Of a DNA stretch of 16,574 nt, positions 16,219 through 16,574 are shown piece by piece. The position numbers and the translations under genes were made by a program. Numbering within the stretch: position 1 is the first letter of the stretch; each line of letters begins with the position of its first letter. The notes beneath the pieces were generated by a model that saw only the letters and a list, made by a program, of their open reading frames with translations, ran no database searches and was not told the origin of the DNA. The stretch is from FW021-bin31 sp964558275 (GTDB taxonomy: Bacteria; Bacteroidota; Bacteroidia; Chitinophagales; Chitinophagaceae). The stretch is from positions 1 through 16,574 of the forward strand of contig CAZLDH010000056.1 of assembly GCA_964558275.1 (NCBI GenBank), given 5' to 3'.

Positions 16219-16574
16219 CTACAATGTCTTTTGGGCTTTTTCTGCCAGTCGTCTTAATGATTGAACGATTGTCGTATCCGTTACAGTAATGCTGTCATTT
16301 TCTTGTTCTGCCAGTTTATTTTGGAAACTCATTTTGCTTCTAGTCGTGATTTTGGCGGTAGAATGATATTCGTTCGCCTTGGTTGTTTTGACTAATGCAG
16401 CAATATTTTCTGGTCTTATCCCGGAGCCCGGCATGATAATAATACGATCTTCTGCTTTTTGTATCAACAAATCTAATAAAGAGGCACCTTCGATTGCAGT
16501 AGGTTCCTGTCCTGAAGTCAGTATTCTTTCACACCCGCAATCGATAATATTTTCCAAGGCTTGGATTGGATTTC
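16219..16574 (-). CDS. cutC: CutC family protein, C-terminal part (runs off the window)
   Basis: The frame is open to the right edge, so the 5' end is missing. About 118 residues are visible, beginning NPIQALENIID. CutC signatures are present: CERILTSGQEPTAIEG, which closes a TIM-barrel strand; IIIMPGSGIRPENIAAL, a phosphate-binding-like loop; and NEYHSTAK in place of the common E-(V/F)-HSSA. CutC was first linked to copper tolerance in E. coli, but its biochemical activity is not established and the copper role is disputed. It converges on the WG-repeat gene with 44 bases between the stops and no clear terminator between them. The tail ends in a Lys/Gln-rich helix typical of the family. Confidence 0.9.
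   Translation of the reverse strand, partial: NPIQALENIIDCGCERILTSGQEPTAIEGASLLDLLIQKAEDRIIIMPGSGIRPENIAALVKTTKANEYHSTAKITTRSKMSFQNKLAEQENDSITVTDTTIVQSLRRLAEKAQKTL

Noticed and set aside
1..16574. CRISPR array, tRNA or rRNA genes, intact integrase or transposase
   Set aside because: I saw no regularly spaced repeats, no cloverleaf or rRNA-like sequence, and no recombinase motif in any coding frame.

Overview
The window looks like a chromosomal segment of a member of the Bacteroidota. By eye it is AT-rich. Several starts are preceded by the Bacteroidota sigma-A type -7 motif TAnnTTTG rather than an E. coli-like promoter. The gene content also fits: an LspA with a long insert, FtsK followed directly by a LolA-like protein, a long WG-repeat exported protein, and a lipoprotein with a Gly-rich spacer. 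No rRNA, tRNA, CRISPR array, integrase or intact transposase is visible. I cannot name a genus.

Region 1 (1-3154) is accessory in character. Two minus-strand genes of unknown function, a lipoprotein of 573 residues and a four-helix membrane protein of about 164 residues, form a tight two-gene unit (249-2475). Each side of the unit carries an imperfect fold-back sequence (120-256 and 2511-2570), and the two fold-backs share a 14-base motif in inverted orientation, with 13 of 14 bases identical. The stop codon of the second gene lies inside the left fold-back. This resembles a gene cassette between attC-like sites, or a non-autonomous element with terminal inverted repeats, although no recombinase is present. 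To its right lie about 580 bases without genes, which include a set of 'TGGCACARTG...CCGGAATT' repeats that look like a stranded end of an IS21-type insertion sequence.

Region 2 (3155-12818) is housekeeping. It holds an amidinotransferase/dimethylargininase-fold hydrolase; lspA (minus strand, lipoprotein signal peptidase); ftsK (plus strand, chromosome translocase, divergent from lspA across 91 bases with a -7 motif for each direction); a LolA-like periplasmic lipoprotein carrier 49 bases after ftsK; tex (S1-domain nucleic-acid-binding protein); and icd (monomeric NADP isocitrate dehydrogenase) closed by a strong rho-independent terminator at 12837-12874. LspA and LolA act in the same process, lipoprotein maturation and outer-membrane sorting, although they are not in one operon here.

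Region 3 (12875-16574) contains one very long exported WG-repeat protein with an apparent GLPGLI/DUF4412-like N-terminal region. It converges on a partial cutC that runs off the right edge. The best candidate for something undescribed is the left two-gene unit with its paired fold-back sites. The chimeric WG-repeat protein is second.
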